From DATDPM01 sp041498815 (GTDB lineage: Bacteria > Pseudomonadota > Alphaproteobacteria > DATDPM01): DNA of 64,000 bases. This document shows positions 1 through 8,422 of the stretch, one piece after another; within the stretch, counting starts at the first letter, position 1, and every line of letters starts with the position of its first letter. Position numbers and translations under genes: made by a program. Location of the stretch: NCBI GenBank assembly GCA_041498815.1, contig JBGQJC010000004.1, positions 17,567-81,566 of the forward strand, read 5' to 3'. Under the pieces are notes generated by a model. It made no database searches, was not told the DNA's origin, and was given only the letters and a program-made list of their open reading frames with translations.

Positions 1-777
1 AAAATCGACGGCACGTTTCCGGCCCATCACCCCGACCCGACGGTCGCCGAAAATCTCCGCCAGCTTCAGGAAACCGTCGCCCGCGAGCATTGCGACGCCG
101 GCATCGCGTTCGACGGCGACGGCGACCGCATCGGGGTCGTGGACGACGAGGGCGCGATCCTGTGGGGCGATCAGCTGCTGATCTTCCTGGCGGAAGAGGT
201 ATTGGCGGAAAGGCCGGGGGCGACCGTGATCGCCGACGTCAAGGCAAGCCAGGTGTTGTTCGACGAGATCGCGCGCATGGGCGGGCGGCCGCTCATGTGG
301 CGCACCGGCCATTCCCTCATCAAGGCCAAGATGGCCGAGATCGGCGCGCCGCTCGCGGGCGAGATGAGCGGCCACATCTTCTTCGCCGACCGCTATTACG
401 GCTTCGACGACGCGCTTTACGCCGCGGTCCGGTTCCTTGGGCTAGTCAGCCGCATGGACGGAAAGCTGAGCACCGCCCGCAAGCAATGGCCCAAGGTCGT
501 CAACACGCCCGAGATCCGTTTCCCCTGTCCCGACGAACGCAAGTTTGCCGTCGTGTCCGAGGTGGCGGGCCGCGTGATGGAGGCGGGATCGGAGGTCGAG
601 GCGGTGGATGGCGTCCGCGTGCGAACGCAAGAGGGCTGGTGGTTGTTGCGCGCGTCCAACACCCAAGCGGTGCTGGTCGCGCGCTGCGAGGCGCGCTCTA
701 TGGAAGGACTCGAACGGCTCAAACGGGACCTGGCCGCGCAACTCGCCGCCAGCGGCATCACGCCGCCGGTCTTCTAG
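1..777 (+). CDS. Phosphomannomutase/phosphoglucomutase, C-terminal part (5' truncated by window edge)
   Basis: This is the C-terminal 258 residues of an alpha-D-phosphohexomutase, which interconverts hexose-6-phosphate and hexose-1-phosphate for surface polysaccharide or nucleotide-sugar synthesis in the cytosol. The metal-binding loop DGDGDR is at residues 38-43 of the fragment. The sugar-specificity loop GEMSGH lies near residue 120, and the C-terminal phosphate-binding loop RASNTQ near residue 218. The gene is open at base 1, so the catalytic serine domain lies outside the window. AlgC/ManB-type bifunctional PMM/PGM is the best match by motif; GlmM is less likely because the GEMSGH loop is of the PMM/PGM type. 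It converges with the carboxypeptidase gene 33 bp downstream. Confidence 0.9.
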   Translation, partial: KIDGTFPAHHPDPTVAENLRQLQETVAREHCDAGIAFDGDGDRIGVVDDEGAILWGDQLLIFLAEEVLAERPGATVIADVKASQVLFDEIARMGGRPLMWRTGHSLIKAKMAEIGAPLAGEMSGHIFFADRYYGFDDALYAAVRFLGLVSRMDGKLSTARKQWPKVVNTPEIRFPCPDERKFAVVSEVAGRVMEAGSEVEAVDGVRVRTQEGWWLLRASNTQAVLVARCEARSMEGLERLKRDLAAQLAASGITPPVF

Positions 778-810
778 CCGGGGATTCGAAAACCCGGAGA
801 GGACGGAGAG

Positions 811-2037
811 TCAGCGCTCGGATTGGTCGGCGGTATCGCCTTCATCGGACGTGGCCGAGTTGACGTTGCCGTCGGAGCCCACCGTCAGGCAATCCATCTT
901 CTTGGCCGCCAGAACCGCGCACACCTTGCGCGCGCGGTCTTCGTTGAGACCCATGACCCGCGCGCGGTACACGGTCGTGGCATCGCCCGCGACCGTATCG
1001 ACGGTGACCTTGGTGTGCGCGAGCAAGCGCGGGGCGTTGCGGACGGCCCGGGTCGCCGCCAGATGCGCCGGGGCGAACCGGCTGAAGGCGCCCACCTGGA
1101 TGCCGAAGCTCCGGTCCGGCCCCGCGGGCTTCGCGGCGGTTTTGGCGGTTGCCTTGGACGTTAATTTGATTGGGGTGGGTTTGGTCTGTCCGGACAGCGC
1201 CGCAAGCCGGGTGGTCTCGTTCTTGAATCCGGCGTTCAGGAGTTGCGCCATCTGGGCGTTGCGCGCCGCCGGCGACTGGCTTCCCATGACGACGCCGATC
1301 AGGCGCCGCCCGTCGCGCTCGGCGGAGGCCACCAGATTGAAGCCCGAGGCACGGATATAGCCGGTCTTGAGGCCGTCCGCGCCCTTGTAGGTCTTCAGCA
1401 TCCGGTTGTGGTTCTCGAAGACATGGCCCTCGTAATTGAAATAGGGCGTCCCGAAGAAGTGGTAATACTCCGGGAAATCGCGGAGCACCGCGACCGCAAG
1501 CGTCGACATGTCGCGCGCCGTCGTCACCTGGTCGGGATCGGGAAGCCCCGAGGCGTTGTGGAACACGGTCGAGCTCATGCCGAGCTTCTGCGCCGCCGCG
1601 TTCATTTTGTCGACGAAGGTGGATTCGCTTTCGCCGACGCCCTCGGCCAAGGCGGTCGCGGCATCATTCGCGGATTTCGTGACGACGCCCAGGACCGCGT
1701 CCTGGACCGTGATGCCGTAGCCCGGCGCCAGCCCCAGTTTCGAGGGCGCCTGGCTCGCGGCCCAATCGGAAACCGGCAGCACCGTGTCGAGCGTGATTCG
1801 CCCCGACTTGAGGGCCTCGAAGGTCACGTAGAGCGTCATGACCTTGGTGAGCGAAGCGGGATAGTTGGTGATGTCGGCGTTCATATCCGACAGGACCTCG
1901 CCGGTCGAGGCGTCGAGGAGGATCGAGGAATAACCGGCTTCGGCCGGCCGGCCCGTGAGGACCGCCAGGGCAAGGGCGAGGATGAAAAGCCCCCTGCCCA
2001 GGCCGAGCGCCGCGCGATTTTCCCTATCCGCCAACAA
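811..2037 (-). CDS. dacA: D-alanyl-D-alanine carboxypeptidase (PBP5/6-type, S11) with C-terminal SPOR domain
   Basis: Periplasmic serine peptidase that removes the terminal D-alanine from peptidoglycan pentapeptides. A signal peptide covers about residues 1-34. The active-site tetrad SLTK is at residues 62-65, followed by a KSAN motif and by LKTGY (the KTG box). The last ~75 residues form a SPOR-type peptidoglycan-binding domain after a Thr/Ala/Lys linker. A SPOR domain on DacA-like enzymes is frequent in alphaproteobacteria and suggests septal localisation. The start is TTG; it is preferred because a GGGGGAG ribosome-binding site lies about 9 nt upstream and the hydrophobic core follows directly. 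A sigma70-like promoter is listed separately. Confidence 0.9.
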   Translation of the reverse strand: MLADRENRAALGLGRGLFILALALAVLTGRPAEAGYSSILLDASTGEVLSDMNADITNYPASLTKVMTLYVTFEALKSGRITLDTVLPVSDWAASQAPSKLGLAPGYGITVQDAVLGVVTKSANDAATALAEGVGESESTFVDKMNAAAQKLGMSSTVFHNASGLPDPDQVTTARDMSTLAVAVLRDFPEYYHFFGTPYFNYEGHVFENHNRMLKTYKGADGLKTGYIRASGFNLVASAERDGRRLIGVVMGSQSPAARNAQMAQLLNAGFKNETTRLAALSGQTKPTPIKLTSKATAKTAAKPAGPDRSFGIQVGAFSRFAPAHLAATRAVRNAPRLLAHTKVTVDTVAGDATTVYRARVMGLNEDRARKVCAVLAAKKMDCLTVGSDGNVNSATSDEGDTADQSER

Positions 2038-2070
2038 GAATCCGATACTCCCCCGCTCCGGATCGACGCG

Positions 2071-2099
2071 GAATAAGCCCCGAGTCTAATGAAAATCAA
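2071..2099 (-). promoter_or_regulatory. Candidate sigma70 promoter for the carboxypeptidase gene
   Basis: On the minus strand a TTGATT -35 (2094-2099) and a TTATTC -10 (2071-2076) are separated by exactly 17 nt. This would place transcription start near 2064, about 27 nt before the TTG start codon. It is seen in sequence only. Confidence 0.4.
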
Positions 2100-2227
2100 G
2101 AGTCCTTGTCTATCACATGCGTAGCCATTTTGACCCGCATTCGGTTGAAAAATCCTTTAACCCCAAAGATGTGCGTTGCCACCAGCGGCTACGGCCGCGG
2201 GGGTTATTGTGCGGCGCAAAATCATGT

Positions 2228-2256
2228 TTGACCGCGATTTTTGGATCGTGTATGGT
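2228..2256 (+). promoter_or_regulatory. Candidate sigma70 promoter of the phasin gene
   Basis: TTGACC (2228-2233) and TATGGT (2251-2256) are spaced by 17 nt, close to the sigma70 consensus. The predicted start of transcription (about 2263) falls inside the palindrome described at 2262-2276. The rest of 2038-2358 shows no gene. Confidence 0.6.
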
Positions 2257-2261
2257 AAAAA

Positions 2262-2276
2262 TGCTGCAATGCAGCA
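2262..2276 (+). promoter_or_regulatory. PhaR-type operator (CTGC-N3-GCAG palindrome)
   Basis: The 15-bp sequence TGCTGCAATGCAGCA contains CTGC-AAT-GCAG. PhaR, the polyhydroxyalkanoate-responsive repressor of alphaproteobacteria, is known to bind CTGC-N3/4-GCAG sites upstream of phasin genes. The site overlaps the predicted transcription start of the phasin gene, the right place for repression that is relieved when PHA granules titrate PhaR. The motif and position are seen; PhaR control is inferred. Confidence 0.65.
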
Positions 2277-2358
2277 TCATCGCCACAAGGCGCGGTCAAC
2301 GCTTTGGCGGCGCCATTGCGCCGGTCTTGCGCAAAGCCCGGCCCGGAGGAGGGGAAGC

Positions 2359-3126
2359 ATGACCGAACGCAAGGATGTTCAAGGCACCCGCGCGGCAAAG
2401 CCGGAGATTCGCCCCGAGATTCGCATTGTCGCCCCCAATGCCAAACCCGCGGCGCCGGTTCCGGCCGTGCCGGTTCCGGCCGCGCCGATGCGCCCCTCAT
2501 ACACCTCCACCCACGGCGGGGCCGCGGCCCCGGCGCGGTTCCAAAACCAGCCCATGACACCCCTCGAGCCTGCGAAACCGGCAAAGCCGAGCTTCGTCGC
2601 ATTGCCAAAGCCGAGTGTCGCCGCGGCTCCGAAACCGGGCGTCGTTGCCCCGCCGAAACCGAGTGTCGCCGCGGCACCAAAGCCCATTCCGGTTGCAACG
2701 CCAATTTCCGCGGCGCCAATTTCCGCGGCGCCAATCGGAATCCCGGTCCCGGACATGGGCGGCGAGGCGTTGATGGCCGGCTACCTTGGGCTGAGCGAGG
2801 CGGCAGGCGACGGTTTCCGCGCCGCCGCCGAAGCCGGCGCCATCCTGGTCAAGGGTGCCGAGAAGCTCGGCCGCGAGATGGCGGCCTTCGCCGACCAAGC
2901 CTTGGAAGCGCAGGCCGAAGCGGTTCACGGTCTCGCCCATTGCTCGAGCCTCGAGGCGCTGATCGAGGCACAATCGAGCCTGGCCAAGGCCAGCCTCGGG
3001 CGCTTCGTCGCCCAGACCGAAAAGCTGTCCGAGCTTACCTTCGCGATCGCCAGGGAATCGTTTGCGCCGTTGGGGGCGCGAATGGACGCCGCGGCGGAAC
3101 GCCTGATTCGGACGATCGCCCCCTAA
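2359..3126 (+). CDS. Phasin family protein with Pro/Ala/Lys-rich N-terminal extension
   Basis: A 255-residue protein whose last ~110 residues are an amphipathic, Ala-rich helical phasin domain (start near residue 145: GEALMAGYLGLSEAAGDGFR). Phasins coat polyhydroxyalkanoate granules and control their number and size. The first ~140 residues are low-complexity, with PKPSVAA-type repeats and a direct nucleotide repeat (15-bp unit, about 2699-2735). The ATG at 2359 is chosen over an upstream in-frame ATG at 2176 because GGAGGAGGGG immediately precedes it and the upstream reading frame crosses the promoter and operator. Monocistronic in appearance. The family call rests on fold-like composition and on the PhaR-type operator. 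Confidence 0.75.
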   Translation: MTERKDVQGTRAAKPEIRPEIRIVAPNAKPAAPVPAVPVPAAPMRPSYTSTHGGAAAPARFQNQPMTPLEPAKPAKPSFVALPKPSVAAAPKPGVVAPPKPSVAAAPKPIPVATPISAAPISAAPIGIPVPDMGGEALMAGYLGLSEAAGDGFRAAAEAGAILVKGAEKLGREMAAFADQALEAQAEAVHGLAHCSSLEALIEAQSSLAKASLGRFVAQTEKLSELTFAIARESFAPLGARMDAAAERLIRTIAP

Positions 3127-3361
3127 CTCGCGTGGGATAAAGACTTAGCTCCGGCGCAATTCTGGGCCCGCCGGGCATCCCGCTGGGCCGCTTGGCCTTT
3201 CGGGCCGTTTTGGCTTGGGTTCCCGCGGGCTCGCGGTCCTTAATCGGCCATAAACCAGGGTAAGGTTAATCTCTGCAACGAGGGTCTTTTGCGGCCCGGC
3301 GGCGATCCAATATGATTGGGTGGCGAAAGCCGCAAGTGCCCAGGACGTCACGCAGACGGCG

Positions 3362-3694
3362 ATGAGCGATCAAGACAACAATTTGGACACCCCGGACATT
3401 CCAGCCACCAAGGTGGTGGTCAAGGATCGCCCGAAGACGAAGAAGCCGGCGATGTACCGCGTTATTCTGCTGAATGACGACTACACGCCGATGGAATTCG
3501 TCGTCCAGGTGCTCGAGCGTTTCTTTCAGAAAAGCCGTGAAGACGCGACCCAGATCATGCTCCATGTCCACCGCCGGGGGGTCGGCATTTGCGGAGTCTT
3601 CACTTACGAGGTCGCCGAAACCAAGGTCCATCAGGTGGTGGAATTCGCCCGCCGTCACCAGCACCCGCTTCAATGCACGCTGGAAAAGGAATAG
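3362..3694 (+). CDS. clpS: ATP-dependent Clp protease adaptor ClpS
   Basis: A 110-residue N-recognin that delivers proteins with N-terminal Leu, Phe, Tyr or Trp to ClpAP. The core shows the binding-pocket signature LLNDDYTPMEFV around residues 36-47 and the conserved MLHVHRRGVGICG segment, as in the family. The N-terminal ~25 residues are the usual flexible extension that enters ClpA. An in-frame GTG at 3320 would add 14 residues; the ATG at 3362 gives the normal family length and is preferred, although neither start has a strong ribosome-binding site. clpA follows after 46 bp, the standard clpS-clpA order. Confidence 0.93.
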   Translation: MSDQDNNLDTPDIPATKVVVKDRPKTKKPAMYRVILLNDDYTPMEFVVQVLERFFQKSREDATQIMLHVHRRGVGICGVFTYEVAETKVHQVVEFARRHQHPLQCTLEKE

Positions 3695-3740
3695 AAGGGT
3701 ATCAAGGGCATTAGAAGGATAACGGAGGCAAACGCGCCCC

Positions 3741-6041
3741 ATGCTGTCCCATAATCTCGAGCAAAGCCTGCATCGCGCGCTGGCGCACGCCAACGAGCGG
3801 CGGCACGAATTCGCGACCTTGGAACATCTTCTCCTGGCCCTCTCCGAGGATCAGGACGCGGTCGCGGTCATGCGCGCCTGCGGGGTCAAGGTCGACAAGC
3901 TGCGCCAGGAGCTGACGCGCTACCTGGATCGGGAGCTGGCCGGGCTCGTCTCCAGCCGGAGCGAAGACGCCAAGCCCACCGCCGGCTTCCAAAGGGTCCT
4001 GCAACGCGCCGCGATCCATGTCCAATCCTCGGGCCGCGAAGAGGTGACGGGGGCGAACGTCTTGGTCGCCCTGTTCTCGGAGCGCGAGTCCCACGCCGTC
4101 TATTTCCTCCAGCAGCAGGAGATGTCGCGGCTCGATGCCGTCAACTACATCTCCCACGGCATCGCCAAGGTCCCGGGGCTCTCCCAGCAGCAATCGGTTC
4201 ACGGCGCCGAAGAAGAGGTGGCCGGCGAGCGGGTGGTGAAAAAGGGCCACGACGCGCTCGATGCTTACTGCGTCAACCTCAACGAGAAGGCGGCGAAGGG
4301 CAAGATCGACCCCTTGATCGGCCGCGAGGCGGAGGTCGAGCGCACCATCCAAATCCTATGCCGCCGCACCAAGAACAACCCGCTCTATGTCGGCGATCCC
4401 GGCGTCGGCAAGACCGCGATCGCCGAAGGCTTGGCCCGCCGCGTCGTTTTCGGCGACGTGCCGGAGGTTTTGCGCGGCGTCACCATCTACGCCCTCGACA
4501 TGGGCTCGCTCTTGGCCGGGACCCGCTACCGCGGCGATTTCGAGGAGCGGTTGAAGGCCGTGATCGCCGAGCTCGAATCGCAGGAAGGCGCCGCGATCCT
4601 CTTCATCGACGAAATCCACACCGTGATCGGCGCGGGGGCCACCAGCGGCGGCTCGATGGACGCCTCCAATATTTTAAAGCCCACGCTCGCCGCGGGCACG
4701 CTGCGCTGCATCGGCTCCACGACCTACAAGGAATTCCGCAACTACTTCGAGAAGGACCGGGCGCTGGTGCGCCGCTTCCAGAAGATCGACATCAACGAGC
4801 CGACGCCGGAAGACACGGTCAAGATCCTGCGCGGCTTGAAGCCCTATTACGAAAGCCACCACAACGTCCGCTACACGGCCGAAGCCGTGCGCGCAGCGGT
4901 CGAGCTCTCGTCCCGCTACATCAACGACCGCAAGCTGCCGGACAAGGCGATCGACGTGCTCGACGAAGTGGGCGCGGCCCAGATGCTGCTGCCGCCTTCC
5001 AAGCGCAAGAAGACGATCACGGTCAAGGACGTCGAAATAGTGGTGGCGAAAATCGCCCGCATCCCGCCCAAGCGCGTCTCACGCGACGACAAGGAAACGC
5101 TCGGCAATCTCGAGCGCGACCTGAAAACCATGGTCTTCGGCCAGGACCAGGCGATCGCGGCGTTATCGAGCGCGATCAAGCTGGCCCGGGCGGGCCTGCG
5201 CGAGCCCGAAAAGCCGATCGGCTCCTATCTCTTTTCCGGCCCCACGGGTGTCGGCAAGACCGAGGTCGCGCGCCAGCTCGCGCGCATCCTCGGGATCGAG
5301 CTCATCCGCTTCGACATGTCGGAATACATGGAGCGCCATTCCGTCTCGCGCCTCATCGGCGCGCCGCCGGGCTATGTCGGCTTCGACCAGGGCGGGCTTT
5401 TGACCGACGCCATCGACCAGCATCCGCACGCCGTGCTGTTGCTGGACGAAATCGAAAAGGCGCATCCGGACCTGTTCAACATCCTGTTGCAGGTGATGGA
5501 CTACGGCAAGCTCACCGATCACAACGGCAAGTCCATCGACTTCCGCAACGTGATCCTCATCATGACCACGAACGCGGGGGCGGCGGATCTCGTCAAGCAC
5601 GCCATCGGCTTCGAGCGCAGTGATCGCATCGGCGAGGACGAAGAGGCGATCAACCGCCAGTTCACGCCCGAGTTCCGCAACCGCTTGGACGCCATCATCG
5701 GCTTCAAGCACCTGACGCCGGAAATCGTCAGCCGCGTGGTCGACAAGTTCGTGATGCAGCTCGAAGAGCAACTGGCCGACCGCAACGTTACCATCGTGCT
5801 CGACGACGCCGCGCGCGCCTGGCTCGCCGAAAGGGGCTTCGACCAGAAGTTCGGGGCGCGGCCGCTCGCCCGCACCATCCAGGAGCATCTGAAAAAGCCG
5901 CTCTCGGAAGAGCTGCTGTTCGGCAAATTGGCGAACGGCGGCATCGTCAAGGTGACGGTCGCGGACAAGAAGCTCGCGCTCGACTATCCGCCGCCCGATC
6001 CGGACGCCCCCAAGCTCCCGGCCTTCGTCGAGAAAAGTTAG
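3741..6041 (+). CDS. clpA: ATP-dependent Clp protease ATP-binding subunit ClpA
   Basis: AAA+ unfoldase that threads substrates into ClpP. The double Clp-N repeat (residues 1-145) docks ClpS. Walker A of the first ATPase domain is GDPGVGKT near residue 217, and the second is GPTGVGKT near residue 500. Walker B motifs (ILFIDEIH and LLLDEIEK) are intact. The ClpP-docking loop AIGFERSDR lies near residue 622, so this is ClpA and not ClpB, which lacks the loop and has a long middle domain. 766 residues is normal for ClpA. A GGAGG site precedes the ATG. It is co-directional with clpS and probably co-transcribed. Confidence 0.96.
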   Translation: MLSHNLEQSLHRALAHANERRHEFATLEHLLLALSEDQDAVAVMRACGVKVDKLRQELTRYLDRELAGLVSSRSEDAKPTAGFQRVLQRAAIHVQSSGREEVTGANVLVALFSERESHAVYFLQQQEMSRLDAVNYISHGIAKVPGLSQQQSVHGAEEEVAGERVVKKGHDALDAYCVNLNEKAAKGKIDPLIGREAEVERTIQILCRRTKNNPLYVGDPGVGKTAIAEGLARRVVFGDVPEVLRGVTIYALDMGSLLAGTRYRGDFEERLKAVIAELESQEGAAILFIDEIHTVIGAGATSGGSMDASNILKPTLAAGTLRCIGSTTYKEFRNYFEKDRALVRRFQKIDINEPTPEDTVKILRGLKPYYESHHNVRYTAEAVRAAVELSSRYINDRKLPDKAIDVLDEVGAAQMLLPPSKRKKTITVKDVEIVVAKIARIPPKRVSRDDKETLGNLERDLKTMVFGQDQAIAALSSAIKLARAGLREPEKPIGSYLFSGPTGVGKTEVARQLARILGIELIRFDMSEYMERHSVSRLIGAPPGYVGFDQGGLLTDAIDQHPHAVLLLDEIEKAHPDLFNILLQVMDYGKLTDHNGKSIDFRNVILIMTTNAGAADLVKHAIGFERSDRIGEDEEAINRQFTPEFRNRLDAIIGFKHLTPEIVSRVVDKFVMQLEEQLADRNVTIVLDDAARAWLAERGFDQKFGARPLARTIQEHLKKPLSEELLFGKLANGGIVKVTVADKKLALDYPPPDPDAPKLPAFVEKS

Positions 6042-6055
6042 CGGCGATTTCTGGC

Positions 6056-6075
6056 GGGGCGTTGCGAAGCGCCCC
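6056..6075. terminator. GC-rich hairpin between convergent clpA and cytochrome c genes
   Basis: GGGGCG (6056-6061) pairs with CGCCCC (6070-6075) around an 8-nt loop. There is no U-tract on either side, so it may be a processing or pausing hairpin rather than a true intrinsic terminator. Confidence 0.35.
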
Positions 6076-6080
6076 GGAAC

Positions 6081-6488
6081 CTACTTCTCCTGGATCGTCT
6101 CCAGGTAGTGGACGAGGGTGAGAATCCGCAAATACGCCGCCGGATAGCCCGGCTTCGATTCGTCGCCTTTGAACCTTGTGCCCCAGTCGGGCATGTAGAG
6201 GTGTCCCCTCACGGGCACCGTACCCTCGATCGTGAAATAAACCTGCCAGAACGGATAGGCGCCGCCGTTGCGCTTCGAAATCTCGGTGAGATTGGCGGGC
6301 TTGATGGTCAGGATCTCGGCCATGCGGCCGTCGCCCTTGGCCTTCTCGCCGTGGCAGGCGACGCAATGTTCGTCGTATTCCGTTTTGCCGTCGCGCACCA
6401 CCTCCTGCTCGGTGGCGGCGGCCTGCGCAGCGATCAACATCGGAAAGGCGGCAAGGATCAGGCTCCGGGCGATCGGCAACAGTCTCAT
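6081..6488 (-). CDS. Periplasmic c-type cytochrome, single haem
   Basis: A 135-residue secreted electron carrier. Residues 1-25 form a signal peptide (hydrophobic core LILAAFPMLIAAQAAA). One haem-binding CVACH motif spans residues 42-46, and a likely distal methionine lies in the YMPDWG segment near residue 100. The layout resembles cytochrome c class I subunits found as small partners of oxidases or dehydrogenases, but its partner is not in the window. The ATG at 6488 is chosen because GGAGAG lies about 8 nt upstream and a signal peptide follows; the frame remains open upstream into the next gene, which is a shadow. It is the last gene of a leftward block. Confidence 0.85.
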   Translation of the reverse strand: MRLLPIARSLILAAFPMLIAAQAAATEQEVVRDGKTEYDEHCVACHGEKAKGDGRMAEILTIKPANLTEISKRNGGAYPFWQVYFTIEGTVPVRGHLYMPDWGTRFKGDESKPGYPAAYLRILTLVHYLETIQEK

Positions 6489-6579
6489 CGCTGGCTCTCC
6501 GTTTCGGTCTAACGCCAAACTTTTTTCATGATGGCAGAAGCGTTGGCCGGATTCCAGCCGCCGCATCGCCGCAGGCCTT

Positions 6580-7719
6580 CTAATCCTTGAACGGAGAATA
6601 TTCGGCAAGCGCCGCCATTTCCGTCGCCGCCTCGCGCCGCTCCTGATCCAGGAACCGCGCCACCGCCTCGCGGAACCCGGAATCGTGGATGTAATGCGCG
6701 CTGAAGGTAGGCACCGGCAGATAGCCGCGCTGGATCTTATGCTCGCCCTGGGCGCCGGCCTCGACGCGGGCCAGCCCATGCGCGATCGCGAATTCGATGG
6801 CTTGGTAATAGCACAGCTCGAAATGCAGGAACGGGTGGTGCTCGATGGCGCCCCAGTAGCGCCCGTAGAGCGCATCGGGACCGAGCAAGTTGAGCGCGCC
6901 CGCGACCGGTCTGCCGGCGCGCTCCGCCAGAACCAACACGATCTTTTCCGGCATGGCCGCATGCAGGAGCGAGAAGAACGCGCGGGTCAGATAGGGGCTG
7001 CCCCATTTCCGGCTGCCGGTCTCGCTATAAAACTCGAAAAATAAGTCCCAATCGGACTCGCCGATGTCGCGCCCGACCGCAACGCGGAGGTCCAGCGCCG
7101 CCAGGGCCTGCGCCCGCTCCTTGCGGATGCTCTTGCGCTTGCGCGACGAAAGCTCCGCCAAAAAATCCTCGAAGTTCGAATAGCCTCGGTTGTGCCAATG
7201 GAATTGGTAACCGGTGCGGATCAGGAAGCCCTGATCGCCAAGCCGTTTCGCCTGCGCTTCTTCCAGGAAGGTGATGTGGGCGGATGAAAGCTCGTGCCGC
7301 TTCGTGATCTCGATCAAGCTTGTGGCCAGCAGCGCTTGCGCCTCGGCACCGTGCGCCAGCAATCGCGGACCGGGCACGGGCGTGAAGGGCACGGCGCATA
7401 GAAGCTTCGGGTAATAGCGCCCGCCCGCCTGCTCGTAAGCGTGGGCCCAGCCGTGGTCGAACACGTATTCGCCGAGGGAATGGGATTTGAGATAGACCGG
7501 CGCCGCACCGATCATAGCACCGCTCGAATCCTCCAGCACCAAATGCCGCGGCATCCAGCCGGTCTCGGGCGCCGCCGATCCGCTTTCCTCGAGCGCGCGG
7601 AGAAAGGCATGGGTGATGAACGGATTCGAATCGCCGGCAAGAGAATCCCACGCCGCCGCATCGATCTCGGCGATGTCGGATTTCAGGCGGACAATGGCGG
7701 CTTCGCGTCCGTCAGGCAT
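6580..7719 (-). CDS. FemAB/GNAT-like protein of the DUF482 (COG3146) family
   Basis: A 379-residue cytosolic protein with the family features of peptidogalycan-type GNAT proteins: a central region with GYQFHWHNRGYSNFEDFL and a basic SSRKRKSIRKER stretch near residues 185-200. A second acetyltransferase-like half contains RPVAGALNLLG and YGRYWGAIE, and an ending of LAEYSPFKD type is conserved in the family. Family members are annotated as N-acetyltransferases or FemAB-like aminoacyl transferases, but their substrate is unknown. It is followed after about 90 bp by the cytochrome gene and preceded after 53 bp by an unknown secreted protein. The family assignment is firm; the reaction is not known. 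Confidence 0.8.
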   Translation of the reverse strand: MPDGREAAIVRLKSDIAEIDAAAWDSLAGDSNPFITHAFLRALEESGSAAPETGWMPRHLVLEDSSGAMIGAAPVYLKSHSLGEYVFDHGWAHAYEQAGGRYYPKLLCAVPFTPVPGPRLLAHGAEAQALLATSLIEITKRHELSSAHITFLEEAQAKRLGDQGFLIRTGYQFHWHNRGYSNFEDFLAELSSRKRKSIRKERAQALAALDLRVAVGRDIGESDWDLFFEFYSETGSRKWGSPYLTRAFFSLLHAAMPEKIVLVLAERAGRPVAGALNLLGPDALYGRYWGAIEHHPFLHFELCYYQAIEFAIAHGLARVEAGAQGEHKIQRGYLPVPTFSAHYIHDSGFREAVARFLDQERREAATEMAALAEYSPFKD

Positions 7720-7772
7720 GGGCGGGGCTCATATCCATCGCCCGCGAGCTGTCCCTAAAATCCCATCCACCC

Positions 7773-8408
7773 CTAATGCACGCCGACGCGCGCAACCTGA
7801 AGGGTGGCTTGAAACACGCCCCCCGGGCGCTCGGCCGTGATCAAGTGGAATTCAAAGCCGACTCCGGTCTTCGGATCCGACATGTAATACGATACCGATC
7901 TTCCGGTGCCGAAGGGCGTGTCTTGCGTCTGCTCGTCGTCTTTGCGCAGGGTCAGGCCCTTTTGCGCGGTGTCTTCCATTTCTTTCGCGAATGCGGGCTC
8001 CACGTCTCGCGGATCGGCTTGCTCGGCCCAAACGGCGCAGGCTTGCGTTGCCGCCCGGATCGAGAGGGCGAAGCGCTGGCCGTTGGGGCTGGGAACCTGC
8101 CAGGCATCCTTCTTCGCTCCGGGCCCGACGAACGAGTCCAGCAACAGGCGATCGTTGATCGCCGGCAACTTCATGGCCGTCGCCTGCATCCGCACCTGAT
8201 CCGGCTTGCCCATGTTCGGGATGCAGACGTTGTTGAACAGCCGGACCAGAAGCGCACCGTTGGTATCCTGCGCTTGCGTTGGTGCCGGAGCCGGCACCGG
8301 CGCCGGTGGCGCCCCTGCCTGCGCCGTTATGGCGGCGAGAATGACGGCCGCGGCAACGGCGCCGCAAATGGCCGCAGGTATTGCCGATTTTTCGCGTCTC
8401 TCAGGCAT
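7773..8408 (-). CDS. Uncharacterised exported protein
   Basis: A 211-residue protein with an N-terminal membrane or signal segment (about residues 10-32) followed by a short Pro/Ala/Gln-rich linker. The mature part has the pattern NNVCIPNMGKPDQV and later TQACAVWAEQAD, giving two cysteines that could form a disulfide in the periplasm. I recognise no catalytic motif. The start ATG lies 14 bp after the stop of the RidA-like gene, so the two are probably co-transcribed. No function is proposed. Confidence 0.7.
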   Translation of the reverse strand: MPERREKSAIPAAICGAVAAAVILAAITAQAGAPPAPVPAPAPTQAQDTNGALLVRLFNNVCIPNMGKPDQVRMQATAMKLPAINDRLLLDSFVGPGAKKDAWQVPSPNGQRFALSIRAATQACAVWAEQADPRDVEPAFAKEMEDTAQKGLTLRKDDEQTQDTPFGTGRSVSYYMSDPKTGVGFEFHLITAERPGGVFQATLQVARVGVH

Positions 8409-8422
8409 GAGTTTCCGTCCCG

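Noticed and set aside
2659..2740. CRISPR-like short repeats
   Set aside because: They are in-frame codon repeats of the Pro/Ala-rich phasin extension, without spacers.
6489..6962. N-terminal extension of the cytochrome c gene
   Set aside because: The frame is open upstream, but it overlaps the FemAB-like gene antiframe and a signal peptide with a good ribosome-binding site starts at 6488.
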